64,000 bases of DNA from Candidatus Korarchaeum sp. Its GTDB lineage: Archaea > Korarchaeota > Korarchaeia > Korarchaeales > Korarchaeaceae. Positions 8,532 through 17,651 of this stretch are shown in pieces (position 1 is the first letter of the stretch; the number at the start of each line of letters is the position of its first letter). Where the stretch lies: NCBI GenBank assembly GCA_020833055.1, contig JAJHQZ010000002.1, positions 124,001 through 188,000 on the forward strand, written 5' to 3'. The position numbers were made by a program, and so were the translations under genes. The notes beneath the pieces were generated by a model, which saw only the letters and a list, made by a program, of their open reading frames with translations, was not told where the DNA came from and ran no database searches.

Positions 8532-9870
8532 GTTCATATCATCGATCGATTCCGATAGGAGGATATTCAGAGCTACTGTACTCACAGCACTTGCCCATCA
8601 AATACATCTTTTTGAATCCGGGCTCATCCCGAAAGAGGCCGCATTGACTATCTCCCTCCTCCTAGAGGCCCTAGATAAGGAGGATGAGATATTATCGAGA
8701 GGCTTCGAGGACGTTCATGAAGCTCTGGAGAGTTGGATAATTGAGAGAGCTGGGAATTTGGGTGGATGGCTCGCTTATGGGAAGAGCAGGAACGATCAAG
8801 TCGCCACAGCTCTCCGTTACGTGACTATAAGGGAGCTCATCTCCCTGCTCTGGGAGATCAACAGGCTGAGGGATTCTCTAATAGATGCGGCTCTCATGAA
8901 TTTGGAGAGGAGGATCCCTGCTTTCACGCATCTGCAACCAGCCCAGCCATCTACAGTATCCCACTACTTACTCTCGATAGAGTACGAGCTCTTCTATCAT
9001 TACAGGTCGATTTGGCACGTGATGAGGGAGATAGTTGACCTATGCCCCTTGGGCTCCGGGCCGGCTGCAGGGAGCTCAGTCCCAATGGATAGGGGGAGGT
9101 TAGCTGATCTCCTGGGATTCTCAGGTGTGGAGAGCAACACTCTTTTAGCTACGGGAAGCAGATCCTTTGAGACTATAGTACTCGGGATACTATCCTCCCT
9201 CATGGTCGTTTTGAGTAGGGTTTGCGAGGACCTCATAATATGGTCGACTCCGAACTTCAGCTTAGTCGAGCTACCTGATGATCACGTCTCGACCAGCAGC
9301 ATAATGCCTCAGAAGAGGAATCCCGTGACGCTCGAGGTTATCAGGGCCAAGGCTGGAGAAGTCATGGGTTGCCACTTCACAGTACTCTCTGTGATGAAGG
9401 GGCTCCCCAGTGGCTACAACCTGGACATTCAGGGGACGAATGAGCCCTTCCTCAGGGCAATCGATACGACGAAGGAGTCCCTGAAGGTCCTCTCTGATCT
9501 CATCAGGAGATCGAGATTCAGGGAGAGTGAGAGCGAGATAACTCTAGCGCAGTTCGTCGCTGAAGAGCTCGTTAGGAGGAGGGGGATAAGCTATAGGGAG
9601 GCTCATTCTATCCTAGCATCTGCTTTGAGGGAATCCGGATGGGATCTGAGGAAAGCGGTCCATTCCCTGGGGCTGGAGCTCCCCAGTTCTTATGAAGTTA
9701 AGGTCAGGGGAGGCCCCGATCCTGAGAGCCTGCGGGGGGAGCTGGAGGCCAGGAGGAGGTTGCTGAGAGATGATATATCGAGGTTAGTGGAATATGAAGC
9801 GGAGAAGATGGAAAGTGAGAGGAGATTGATAGATCTCGCGAGGAAATTGGCTGGAAAATCCCCTCAATGA
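8485..9870 (+). CDS. argH: Argininosuccinate lyase
   Basis: 461 residues. Splits argininosuccinate into arginine and fumarate, the last step of arginine synthesis. The fumarase/aspartase superfamily signature SSIMPQKRNP is at about residues 271-280, GKSRNDQVAT near 100, and the catalytic THLQPAQPST segment near 155. The N-terminus (LTEFISSIDSDRRIF) matches the family, so the start at ATG 8485 inside the argG 3' end is credible; AGGAGGA precedes it directly. No other arginine genes are in the window. Confidence 0.95.
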   Translation: MYRKPGLGDQSDWLTEFISSIDSDRRIFRATVLTALAHQIHLFESGLIPKEAALTISLLLEALDKEDEILSRGFEDVHEALESWIIERAGNLGGWLAYGKSRNDQVATALRYVTIRELISLLWEINRLRDSLIDAALMNLERRIPAFTHLQPAQPSTVSHYLLSIEYELFYHYRSIWHVMREIVDLCPLGSGPAAGSSVPMDRGRLADLLGFSGVESNTLLATGSRSFETIVLGILSSLMVVLSRVCEDLIIWSTPNFSLVELPDDHVSTSSIMPQKRNPVTLEVIRAKAGEVMGCHFTVLSVMKGLPSGYNLDIQGTNEPFLRAIDTTKESLKVLSDLIRRSRFRESESEITLAQFVAEELVRRRGISYREAHSILASALRESGWDLRKAVHSLGLELPSSYEVKVRGGPDPESLRGELEARRRLLRDDISRLVEYEAEKMESERRLIDLARKLAGKSPQ

Positions 9871-9910
9871 TCATAGAATATTTATCATTAACTGCTCATT
9901 GAGATAGAGG

Positions 9911-11326
9911 ATGCTGAGAGGGGCCAGTAAATCCAGGATAGCCTCTGGCGTTGCTGTAGTATCGATAGCAGCTAGGCCATTCCCTTGCCCCCATGGGAGG
10001 TGTATATACTGCCCAGGCGGCGGGGAGACTCCTCAGAGTTACGTTGAGAGGAGTCCTATAGTTATGAGGGGCTCCAAGCTGAATTACGACCCCTACCTCC
10101 AGGTGACCCAGAGGCTAATGGATTTCTCGAGCATAGGGGTGCATCCCTCTAAAGTGGAGCTCATCGTAATGGGGGGTACTTTCAATGCCCAGCCCTTCGA
10201 TTACCAAGAGTGGTTCGTGAAGAGAGCTTTGGATGCCATGAACTCCTACATGGGACCGGAGGTAAGATCTAGGAGCTTGATAGAGGCTCAGGAGTTGAAT
10301 GAAACGGCATCAGTTAGATGCGTCGCTATGACCCTGGAGACTAGACCCGATTGGGCGATGGAGGATCATGTGGATAAGATGCTCTACCTAGGCTTCACTA
10401 GAGTGGAGCTAGGGGTCCAATCCATTTATGAGGACGTCTTAGAGAGGGTGAGGAGGGGCCACTCTACTATAGATACGATAGTGGCCACGAGGATCCTCAA
10501 GGATTCCGCTTATAAGGTGGGCTACCATTTAATGCCCGGGTTACCTGGAAGTGATTTGGATAGGGATCTAGAAGCCCTGAGGATCGTATTAAGCGATCCA
10601 TCCTTCAGGCCGGATATGCTTAAGATATATCCAACTCTCGTGATCCCCGGTACTCCGCTGTACGATATGTGGAGGAGGGGCGAGTATGAGGGGCTAACCG
10701 ATGAGGAGTTCGAGGAGTTCCTGAGGAAGGCCCTCCCTATTATACCGAGATGGGTGAGGCTTCAGCATGTCCAGAGGGATATACCAGAGGATTTCATAGC
10801 TGCTGGTCCTAAGAGGAGGAATTTGAGGCAGATAGTAGAGGAAAAGCTCTTGAAAAGCGGTATAAAGGTGGAGGAGATAAGGTTCAGGGAAGCGGGCAGG
10901 GTAGCTCACAAGGGGCTCTCCCCCGATTATTCATCAACGAGGATCGAGGTTATAGAGTATGAAGCGAGTGGGGGGACTGAGTTCTTCCTCTCTGTCGTTG
11001 ACAGGAATGACGTGCTCATCGGACTACTCAGGCTGAGGATCCCCTCCCCCCTAGCCCATAGGTGGGAAGTGGATGAGAGGACTAGCCTGATAAGGGAGCT
11101 CCATGTCTACGGGAGGATGGTTCCTATAGGAATGAGCCCCGGGGAGGAAGCTCAGCACAGGGGATACGGATCTAACTTAGTGAGAGAGGCTGAGAGGATA
11201 TCATTGGAGCTGGGGATGAAGAGGATTATTGTGATCTCCGGTATAGGGGCTAGGGAGTACTTCAGGAAGCTGGGATACAAGAAATTGAAAGGATCGTTTT
11301 ACATGGGGAAGGACCTCTCTGTATGA
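9911..11326 (+). CDS. elp3: Elp3-family tRNA uridine-34 acetyltransferase, short N-terminus
   Basis: 471 residues with a radical SAM domain and a C-terminal GNAT domain, the Elp3 architecture that acetylates wobble uridine 34 of tRNA with acetyl-CoA. The cluster motif is Cys26-x4-Cys31-x2-Cys34 (CPHGRCIYCPGG). TLETRPDW and GVQSIYEDVL follow, and the acetyl-CoA loop is HRGYGSNLV. Only about 13 residues precede SGVAVVSI, whereas archaeal Elp3 usually carries some 60-80. An in-frame TAG sits two codons before the ATG, so no longer start exists. The TATA-like AATATTTATC (9876-9886) predicts a leaderless start at 9911. The missing segment contributes to tRNA binding in known Elp3. Confidence 0.88.
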   Translation: MLRGASKSRIASGVAVVSIAARPFPCPHGRCIYCPGGGETPQSYVERSPIVMRGSKLNYDPYLQVTQRLMDFSSIGVHPSKVELIVMGGTFNAQPFDYQEWFVKRALDAMNSYMGPEVRSRSLIEAQELNETASVRCVAMTLETRPDWAMEDHVDKMLYLGFTRVELGVQSIYEDVLERVRRGHSTIDTIVATRILKDSAYKVGYHLMPGLPGSDLDRDLEALRIVLSDPSFRPDMLKIYPTLVIPGTPLYDMWRRGEYEGLTDEEFEEFLRKALPIIPRWVRLQHVQRDIPEDFIAAGPKRRNLRQIVEEKLLKSGIKVEEIRFREAGRVAHKGLSPDYSSTRIEVIEYEASGGTEFFLSVVDRNDVLIGLLRLRIPSPLAHRWEVDERTSLIRELHVYGRMVPIGMSPGEEAQHRGYGSNLVREAERISLELGMKRIIVISGIGAREYFRKLGYKKLKGSFYMGKDLSV

Positions 11327-11403
11327 TCTCACTCGATAAATAGTTATCCACTTCCCGCTCGGAACTCTCAGAGGGTAGATCTAAACATCCCAGGTAATTT
11401 GAT

Positions 11404-11979
11404 TCAACCGGCTGATGTCTCTAGACCGTCCCCTTGATAGATCTCCACGGAGTCTATGAGATCCATTAAGTCCTCTATTAAGGTCGGGGGGAATACTCTG
11501 AGCATAGATGTCCCATAAATTTCCGAGAGAAGGTTCTCGAGATCGTCTAAAGCTATATCTAGATCCTCGTCCTCTAGTTCATATACCGATGGATCTATGT
11601 AACTATTCCCGAGCACTATGATAGGTATCACTGCCCAGCTAACTCCTCCAGCGCTACCTCCGAATCTACTCGGGATTGGTAATATCCCATTGGAAGAGTA
11701 AGGGTTGAAGACATATATCTCAGAGCTCAATCCTCTCTTCTCCATGAACTCTATCATAGAAGCAGAGTTGACTGTTATCTCATCTAGAGTCATCTTGCTC
11801 AAGATGTCCGTTAAGTAATAGAGGACTGGTATTATCACTATCTTCACTCCAGATATCACTGGGATTGTCCTCCTTACCATAGAAGCTATTCTTGCTGCCT
11901 CATCATCGCTAACTCCCTTCAATGGGACTTCGTTCATCAATACAGGTATGCACAGGAGATCTATCACTTCAGGTAGCAA
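11404..11979 (-). CDS. Conserved-looking protein of unknown function
   Basis: 191 residues, beginning at TTG 11979 after GGGGTGA. I do not recognise it. The composition is acidic and hydrophobic: VIDLLCIPVLMNEVP at the start, a Gly/Ser loop RFGGSAGGVSWAVIPIIVLG near the middle, and a very acidic segment (YELEDEDLDIALDDLENLLSEIYG) that probably forms a helix. There is no signal peptide or clear transmembrane segment and no cysteine motif. It faces elp3 tail to tail and is followed upstream by a 97-base spacer. Codon use looks like the neighbours, so it is probably a native gene. Confidence 0.6.
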   Translation of the reverse strand: MLPEVIDLLCIPVLMNEVPLKGVSDDEAARIASMVRRTIPVISGVKIVIIPVLYYLTDILSKMTLDEITVNSASMIEFMEKRGLSSEIYVFNPYSSNGILPIPSRFGGSAGGVSWAVIPIIVLGNSYIDPSVYELEDEDLDIALDDLENLLSEIYGTSMLRVFPPTLIEDLMDLIDSVEIYQGDGLETSAG

Positions 11980-12076
11980 TTTTCACCCCTCTGTAACCCC
12001 GAGGGCTACTCATAAATGTTACCGATACCGCTATATCTACAAAATTTTCAGCGAGAGACGAATTTCCTGCGCGATC

Positions 12077-12763
12077 TCAAGGCGAGCCTTGCTCCCAATC
12101 CCATCTCTCGGGCTTATCTATCTGGAACCCGCCCTTGGACTCCGGTTTTGAAGCTAATCTATACGTATAAGTCAATGATATATTACCTTTAGCAATGGAG
12201 ACATCTCCCCTAAGTACGTAACCTTCCTCCGGATCCACATAGAGCTTCGTTATCGTAGAGACGTTCTGCAGTGGGTAATTCAACGTGATGTTCGTGTAAT
12301 TATAAGCAGTTCTCGTCCCCCAGGGCATATCCAACTGAACTAGCCCCTCGTTCACCATTAGGACAGTTAAGTTCTCGTAGAGTAGGGATGGGAGGCTTAT
12401 GGATGAGACACCCACGAGCTCCTTAGGGAATGCTACCATATGGAAGAAAATTTTCCCACAATCCGCTTCAGATGTGTAATTTAGTATACATATTTCATAG
12501 TCTGGCCAAGAGAAATTCCTTATTATGAATGATTGTATCGTCTTGTTGATGGGCGATGTCACGTTACCATGAGCCAGGATGACGCTCTCCTCCAGGCTCA
12601 AAACTGAACCATTCCCCAAGGAGAAAGTGAGCTTCTTAGCAGAGGAATAAGCTTCCTTAAAGCTCCTACTTCCAGTGGTGCCTTTGCCTAATCCACCCAT
12701 TAATATGATCGCTACTATCACTACTACTAGCAGGGCAATTATGACTACTCCAACATTCCTCAT
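12077..12763 (-). CDS. Membrane-anchored extracellular protein with many N-glycosylation sequons
   Basis: 228 residues with one N-terminal membrane segment (residues about 4-24: VGVVIIALLVVVIVAIIL) and an outside beta-rich domain. It has about ten Asn-X-Ser/Thr sequons (NGS, NVT, NKT, NFS, NYT, NLT, NIT, NVS, NIS), far above chance, as in heavily glycosylated archaeal surface proteins. Two cysteines about nine residues apart (YEICILNYTSEADCG) could form a disulfide. It resembles LolA/outer-lipoprotein-carrier-like beta proteins in layout, but I would not assign a function. Its promoter is bracketed by an unusual inverted repeat. Confidence 0.7.
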   Translation of the reverse strand: MRNVGVVIIALLVVVIVAIILMGGLGKGTTGSRSFKEAYSSAKKLTFSLGNGSVLSLEESVILAHGNVTSPINKTIQSFIIRNFSWPDYEICILNYTSEADCGKIFFHMVAFPKELVGVSSISLPSLLYENLTVLMVNEGLVQLDMPWGTRTAYNYTNITLNYPLQNVSTITKLYVDPEEGYVLRGDVSIAKGNISLTYTYRLASKPESKGGFQIDKPERWDWEQGSP

Positions 12764-12775
12764 AACGCATCCCCC

Positions 12776-12808
12776 TCAGGAACGCTCAGCCTTAATAAAC
12801 GTTCCTGA
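12776..12808 (-). promoter_or_regulatory. TATA box bracketed by a perfect 9-base inverted repeat
   Basis: TCAGGAACG (12776-12784) and CGTTCCTGA (12800-12808) are exact reverse complements separated by 15 bases. The spacer contains, on the minus strand, TTTATTAAGG, a TATA box about 33 bases before the ATG at 12763. A dimeric repressor bound here would mask the TATA element. An RNA hairpin is less likely because most of it would lie upstream of the expected transcription start (near 12771). Confidence 0.55.
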
Positions 12809-12837
12809 AGATTCTAGAGGGATTACGCTGTTAAAAA

Positions 12838-14109
12838 CTAGAAAACGAAATTCTCAGGTTCCAGAGATCTACCGACTACCTCTAACTTATCCGTCGGTAT
12901 CCTCTCCCCTCCGAATAGTTCAGCCTCCCTCTTACCTTGAACTAGTGCTGCCGCTATCCTCCCTATGGCATCCCCCTTCATTATACCGCTACCACTGTCA
13001 CCTGTGGCCACTACCATATTAGCTCTCCTGAAGACTACGGGATTGTGATCTACTGAGTTTATCATGTAGAGGCCCGCCCACATGTTATCCACTCTCGCCC
13101 CCTCAAGTTGTGGGAAGTACTTCACGACGATAGGATAGATGTTATCATAGTAGAAGGACTCCTCTGGCTCATCATCCGTCGAATAAGGCCTCATTTCATC
13201 AGAGAAACCGAGCCAAAGTGTCCCGTCTCTCTTATCAGCTCTTATATAGTGATCAGTCGGGAGTATCGTGAAGGGGAGGACTCCCTCTTCGTTGAAGTTT
13301 GGATTGTACAAGAGGGCCCTCTGCTCCTCAGTCCTGGGCCTCACTGTGAATATCTGTCTCTTCTTGGGCTTAGATATACAATCTATTCCCAGAGGATCTA
13401 GTAAAAGATGGGACCACCCACCGGCAGCTAAAACTAAATTTTTCGCCTTCAAAACCCCTTTATTCGTCTCAACACCAGAGAACTTAACTTTCTGCCAAGC
13501 TCTAGGTTCTCTAGGTATTCCAAGTCTCACTTCAGGCTCGACTATTACTCTCTCGACCTTCGTATTGAACTGGAAGTCTCCTCCCATCTCCCTTATCCTA
13601 TCCCTGTAGTAGTAAGCTAGCTTATCTGCATCTAAGTAACCGCACTTGAAACCGAAGATCCCGTAATCCACATTCATTATATTGAGTAACTCAGCCTCCT
13701 CATCCCCAGAGAAGTCATAATTCATCTTAAGCCTCTCCATAAGCTCCTCTCTCTTATATATCCTGATAGCCCCCATTCTCTCCAGCATCTTAGCTACTTC
13801 AGATATCCTCTCGAACTGTTCCTTGCTCCTGAGCACTAAGTAACCTACTTTCATCATCCCCAGGTCGTATCCCTCTTCCTCCTGCACATGGAGGAAGAAA
13901 TCGACTGAAGTCCCCGCTAACAATCTATTCGTCTGGGATGTGAATAAGTTAGCCCTGAAGGCAGCTGCACTCTTAGCAGTCGCTCCCTGGCCGACATCCC
14001 CCATCCTATCAACTATAAGGACGCTCTTCCCCGGATTCTCCCTAAGATAATGATAAGCAGTCGCCAGACCGAATATTCCAGCCCCGACTACTAAGAGATC
14101 TGCCTCCAA
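12838..14109 (-). CDS. FAD-dependent amino-acid/sarcosine oxidase-like dehydrogenase (DAO family)
   Basis: 423 residues from TTG 14109. The N-terminal dinucleotide fold is clear (LLVVGAGIFGLATAYHY, then VLIVDR), followed by TAKSAAAFR, the DAO-family contact with the FAD. The C-terminal part has WAGLYMINSVDHNPVV and VATGDSGSGIMKGDAIG, which in glycine and sarcosine oxidases bind FAD and substrate. A free-standing oxidase, or a dehydrogenase that gives electrons to a membrane partner, are both possible. The gene diverges from an HdrE/HdrD-like membrane protein 58 bases away, which suggests the dehydrogenase role. The substrate (N-methyl amino acid, D-amino acid, glycerol 3-phosphate) is not fixed. 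Confidence 0.75.
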   Translation of the reverse strand: MEADLLVVGAGIFGLATAYHYLRENPGKSVLIVDRMGDVGQGATAKSAAAFRANLFTSQTNRLLAGTSVDFFLHVQEEEGYDLGMMKVGYLVLRSKEQFERISEVAKMLERMGAIRIYKREELMERLKMNYDFSGDEEAELLNIMNVDYGIFGFKCGYLDADKLAYYYRDRIREMGGDFQFNTKVERVIVEPEVRLGIPREPRAWQKVKFSGVETNKGVLKAKNLVLAAGGWSHLLLDPLGIDCISKPKKRQIFTVRPRTEEQRALLYNPNFNEEGVLPFTILPTDHYIRADKRDGTLWLGFSDEMRPYSTDDEPEESFYYDNIYPIVVKYFPQLEGARVDNMWAGLYMINSVDHNPVVFRRANMVVATGDSGSGIMKGDAIGRIAAALVQGKREAELFGGERIPTDKLEVVGRSLEPENFVF

Positions 14110-14167
14110 AATACCACCGAAATTTCACGACCATAAATATTAAAAATTTTATTGAATAGGAGCTGAG

Positions 14168-16042
14168 GTGTTAGAGTTGGTCGTAAGGGAGAGCTTCCCA
14201 CTGCTCCCATCCTACGTCCCCCCATTAATGTATGCTATCTTAATTCCTATAGCTATAGTGTTTCTATATGGAATTTACAGAATAGTCTCTAAATTCGAGC
14301 TAATGAGGGCCCTGAGGTCCCTGAATCTCGACTCCTTATTGAAGGGAGCTAAGAGAGTATTGAGTCAGAGGAGAGTTATTGAAAGGGCTAAAGGATTTCC
14401 CCACCTCTTCCTCTTCTTTGGAACACTCATACTATTCTTAGGGACTTTGACAGTATTCCTAGAGACTGATATACTGAGGCACTTCGGTATATCCATACTC
14501 AAGGACGCGACGTACTTCGCCTTCGAGTTCATCATGGATCTATTCGGTTTGATCTTCATTCTCGGAATAATTTTACTATTCCCGACGAGGGAGAGTGAGG
14601 GGAAGCTCCTCCTCTCAGGTCTGCTCTACATAGGGCTCACTGGGTTCTTAATGGAGGCCATAAGGATCCATAACATACCGAATGAAGCATCTCCCTACTC
14701 CTTCATCGGGAATCTATTATCAAATTACGTCGGATCACTCACGGGAATCTATCAAGTCCTTTGGTGGAGTCACGCTATCTTAGCTTTCCTAATGATAGCC
14801 TACCTACCGTACAGCAACCTCCTCCACTCGCTCACGGCTATAGTAACGTGCTCCCTAGAGGGGGATGAACTAGAGTTCCCAAAGGAACCTTTCCTCCTCC
14901 AAGAGATCGAGGACCTGGAGAGTTTAAGAGTAGGATTTGAGGACCCGAAGGAACTACCTTGGCATGAGAAGTATAGGCTCTCTGCTTGCGTGAAATGTGG
15001 GAGATGCACTGACTCATGCCCATCTAATATCATAGGGAGACCGCTCTCACCGAAGGAAGTGGTGATAGGATTGAGGGCATCCATACTAGGGGCTGATTAC
15101 GAGCTTAGAGATGATGCCGTCTGGTCTTGCGTTGCCTGTGGTGCGTGCGCATCCTCATGCCCCAACTACGTGAGCCCCTTCAGTTTCCTGATGGAGAGGA
15201 GGCGTAAACTCGTTTTAGATGGGAAGATAGATAAGAAGATGGGTGAGTTAATTAACAGCCTCAGGAGGTATAAGAACTCCCTATCAGTCCCGCAGAGAGG
15301 GAGATTGAGTTGGCTGAGCAGCGATGAGGATCCAGATTACTACATCTGGGTGGGCTGTCAATACTCCTTCGATCCCGTGGGGAAGAAGGTTGTGAGCAGG
15401 CTCGTGGATCTCCTGAGGAGCGTTGGCTTGAGGATAGCGAATCTAGGGGAGCTGGAGACGTGCTGCGGTGAGCCAGTGAGGAGGCTAGGTGAGGAAGGGA
15501 TGTTCCAGGAATTCGCTTTATCGAATTCGGAGATATTCAAGGAGCTGGGTGTCAAGAGACTGCTCGTTCTATGTCCTCATGGTCTCACGGTCTTCAGAAA
15601 GGAATATCCTAGGATAGTAAAGGATTGGAATGTTGAAGTGATTTCGCATGTGGAGCTCCTCTCCGATCTAATTAATAAGGGTAAGCTTGAGGTTGAGAAG
15701 TTCGATGAGCTCACTTTCCACGATCCTTGCAACTTAGCTAGGTTCAATGGGATCATCGAGGAACCTAGATTCATCCTTAAGATGACGGGTGCGTTCAGGG
15801 AGATGAGGAGGAGGGGTAAGGATACATTCTGCTGCGGGGCTGGAGGAGCTAACTACTGGTATCAGACCGGTGAGAGCCTGATGGCTAAGGAGAGAGTTAA
15901 GGAGGCGAGGGAGTTAGCTAAGAGTATAGTTGTAGCGTGTCCTTTCTGCTACGCGATGCTGAACGATGCTATTAAGGGCTTGGGGATCGAGGATATGAGA
16001 GTGCTAGAGATCTCGGAGCTAGTCTCGTCCCAAAAATCTTAA
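14168..16042 (+). CDS. Heterodisulfide-reductase-type protein: cytochrome-like membrane domain fused to HdrD-like Fe-S domain
   Basis: 624 residues from GTG 14168. Residues 1-230 carry five or six membrane helices of the NarI/HdrE type, with histidines in helices (FPHLFLFFG, WWSHAILAF) that could bind haem b. Two 4Fe-4S motifs follow: Cys274-x2-Cys277-x2-Cys280-x3-Cys284 and Cys321-x2-Cys324-x2-Cys327-x3-Cys331. Two CCG motifs then appear (Cys432-Cys433 and Cys555-Cys556), as in HdrD, DsrK, GlpC and GlcF. The fusion would move electrons between a soluble partner and the membrane quinone or a disulfide. The divergent FAD protein is the natural partner. An in-frame AT-rich divergent promoter occupies 14110-14167. 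Confidence 0.8.
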   Translation: MLELVVRESFPLLPSYVPPLMYAILIPIAIVFLYGIYRIVSKFELMRALRSLNLDSLLKGAKRVLSQRRVIERAKGFPHLFLFFGTLILFLGTLTVFLETDILRHFGISILKDATYFAFEFIMDLFGLIFILGIILLFPTRESEGKLLLSGLLYIGLTGFLMEAIRIHNIPNEASPYSFIGNLLSNYVGSLTGIYQVLWWSHAILAFLMIAYLPYSNLLHSLTAIVTCSLEGDELEFPKEPFLLQEIEDLESLRVGFEDPKELPWHEKYRLSACVKCGRCTDSCPSNIIGRPLSPKEVVIGLRASILGADYELRDDAVWSCVACGACASSCPNYVSPFSFLMERRRKLVLDGKIDKKMGELINSLRRYKNSLSVPQRGRLSWLSSDEDPDYYIWVGCQYSFDPVGKKVVSRLVDLLRSVGLRIANLGELETCCGEPVRRLGEEGMFQEFALSNSEIFKELGVKRLLVLCPHGLTVFRKEYPRIVKDWNVEVISHVELLSDLINKGKLEVEKFDELTFHDPCNLARFNGIIEEPRFILKMTGAFREMRRRGKDTFCCGAGGANYWYQTGESLMAKERVKEARELAKSIVVACPFCYAMLNDAIKGLGIEDMRVLEISELVSSQKS

Positions 16043-16096
16043 TTTCTCACTCCATCAATCTTTCTATTGAATGGATTCTCATCGTCGGAAGCTGAT

Positions 16097-16117
16097 GGGA
16101 TCGAGGCCCCTCTTTTT
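16097..16117 (+). terminator. Possible terminator after the Hdr-like gene
   Basis: A weak GGG...CCC stem (16097-16110) is followed at once by CTCTTTTT. Archaeal termination depends mainly on the T-run, so this fits the end of the transcript that stops coding at 16042. The rest of the 16043-16239 spacer shows nothing clear until the purA TATA box. Confidence 0.3.
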
Positions 16118-16239
16118 CCCTTGAGCAGTCTTTTGAGTTCCAGAATTTGTATGCCGTATGGATTTTCATAGGTCCATCGTCCCTAGAGGTGCTCAGTCAC
16201 ACTTATATCTTTATCTAACTCCTAGCTCGCGTAATCGCG

Positions 16240-17574
16240 ATGCCCGCAATAGTCGTCGTTGGGATGCAGTTCGGAGATGAGAGCAAAGGAGCCGTTGTGG
16301 ACTTTCTAGCGGAATGGGCGGATCTAGTAGTGAGGTACAACGGTGGAAGTAATGCCGGCCATACTGTAGTAGTTGGGGGGAGGAAGTACAAGTTTCACTT
16401 AGTCCCTTCGGGCGCTCTCAGAGGGAAGAAGTGCGTTATAGGTGCGGGAGTTGCTTTCGATCCTGAAGTATTCATGGAGGAGATAAATGGGCTCAGGAAG
16501 GAGGGGAGGGATATCGATCTGATAGTATCCATGAAGGCAACGCTCCTCCTACCTTATCACAAGGAGTTAGATGCAGCTACAGCTGGAGAATCCCTCGGAA
16601 CTACGAGGAGGGGAATAGGGCCCGCATATCAGGACAAGATGGCCAGGATATCCGGGCTCAAAGTGAGGGACCTCTTCTCCGAGGATTTCCCTGAGAAGTT
16701 GAGGAGAGTTGTGAAAGTGAAGGAAGCTGAGTTGAGGAACGCAGGGGTATTGAAGGGGGATATAGATGATTACTTGAGTGAGATCCTCAGGAAAGCTGAG
16801 ACTTGGAGGGAATTCCTCAGGCCTTTCTTAGGCGAGGATCACATAGAGGTCAACGAAGCTATAGCTATGGGGAAGCTAGTGATATTCGAGGGGGCCCAGG
16901 GGACCATGCTAGATGTGGATCACGGTACTTACCCTTACGTCACTTCATCTAACACAATAGCTGGAGGGGCTTGCACGGGAGTTGGGGTGAGTCCCCTCTC
17001 AATAGATGCAGTGTTAGGGGTCTCTAAAGCTTATACATCTAGAGTAGGGGCTGGACCCTTCCCAACTGAGCTCTTCGGACCTGAAGCTGATCTGATAAGG
17101 GAGAGGGGCCATGAGTATGGGACTACGACTGGGAGGCCCAGGAGAGTGGGATGGCTGGATCTCCCCATGCTCAGATACTCGACTCTGATAAATGGGATTG
17201 GATACGTAGCTATTAGGAAATTAGATGTCCTCTCTGGCTTGGGTAAGCTTAAGGTAGCTGTAGCATATGAGATAGATGGGGAGGAGTTCAAAATAGCTCC
17301 CCCTTACGTCGATGAGTTGCAGAGAGCGAAGCCTGTATATGAGGAATTGGAGGGATGGAAGGAACTTGATTGGAGATCTGTAGTTAAAGAAGGGTGGGAG
17401 AGGATTCCTGAGGAAATGAAAGCTTACATAGAGTTCATTGAGAGGGAATTGAATGTTAAAATTGTGATGATAGGATTAGGGCCTGAGAGGGAGATGACTG
17501 TAGTGAGACCCGCATTGAGGGAGTTATTGCAACCGATAGCCGGACTTCACCGCGGGGGATCAAAGGTTATATAG
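16240..17574 (+). CDS. purA: Adenylosuccinate synthetase
   Basis: 444 residues, the long form rather than the roughly 340-residue form of many archaea. It condenses IMP and aspartate with GTP. Visible: the P-loop GMQFGDESKG with the catalytic Asp, SNAGHT with the catalytic His near residue 41, FEGAQGTMLDVDHGTYPYVTSSN, and GTTTGRPRRVGWLD. The P-loop reads GDESKGA where most enzymes have GDEGKGK. TTATATCT at 16202-16210 would start transcription about eight bases before the ATG. It lies just ahead of the pyrimidine cluster on the same strand, so the two may share a transcript. Confidence 0.95.
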   Translation: MPAIVVVGMQFGDESKGAVVDFLAEWADLVVRYNGGSNAGHTVVVGGRKYKFHLVPSGALRGKKCVIGAGVAFDPEVFMEEINGLRKEGRDIDLIVSMKATLLLPYHKELDAATAGESLGTTRRGIGPAYQDKMARISGLKVRDLFSEDFPEKLRRVVKVKEAELRNAGVLKGDIDDYLSEILRKAETWREFLRPFLGEDHIEVNEAIAMGKLVIFEGAQGTMLDVDHGTYPYVTSSNTIAGGACTGVGVSPLSIDAVLGVSKAYTSRVGAGPFPTELFGPEADLIRERGHEYGTTTGRPRRVGWLDLPMLRYSTLINGIGYVAIRKLDVLSGLGKLKVAVAYEIDGEEFKIAPPYVDELQRAKPVYEELEGWKELDWRSVVKEGWERIPEEMKAYIEFIERELNVKIVMIGLGPEREMTVVRPALRELLQPIAGLHRGGSKVI

Positions 17575-17651
17575 TAGATAGAGGGCCTTATGGAAGGGTT
17601 CCGATAGGTAGCAAGCTCTCCTCTAGATGCTCTTCCCTCGATTCCAGGCTC

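Noticed and set aside
16085-16140. Box C/D-like small RNA before purA
   Set aside because: TGATGG is an imperfect box C and no matching box D is present.
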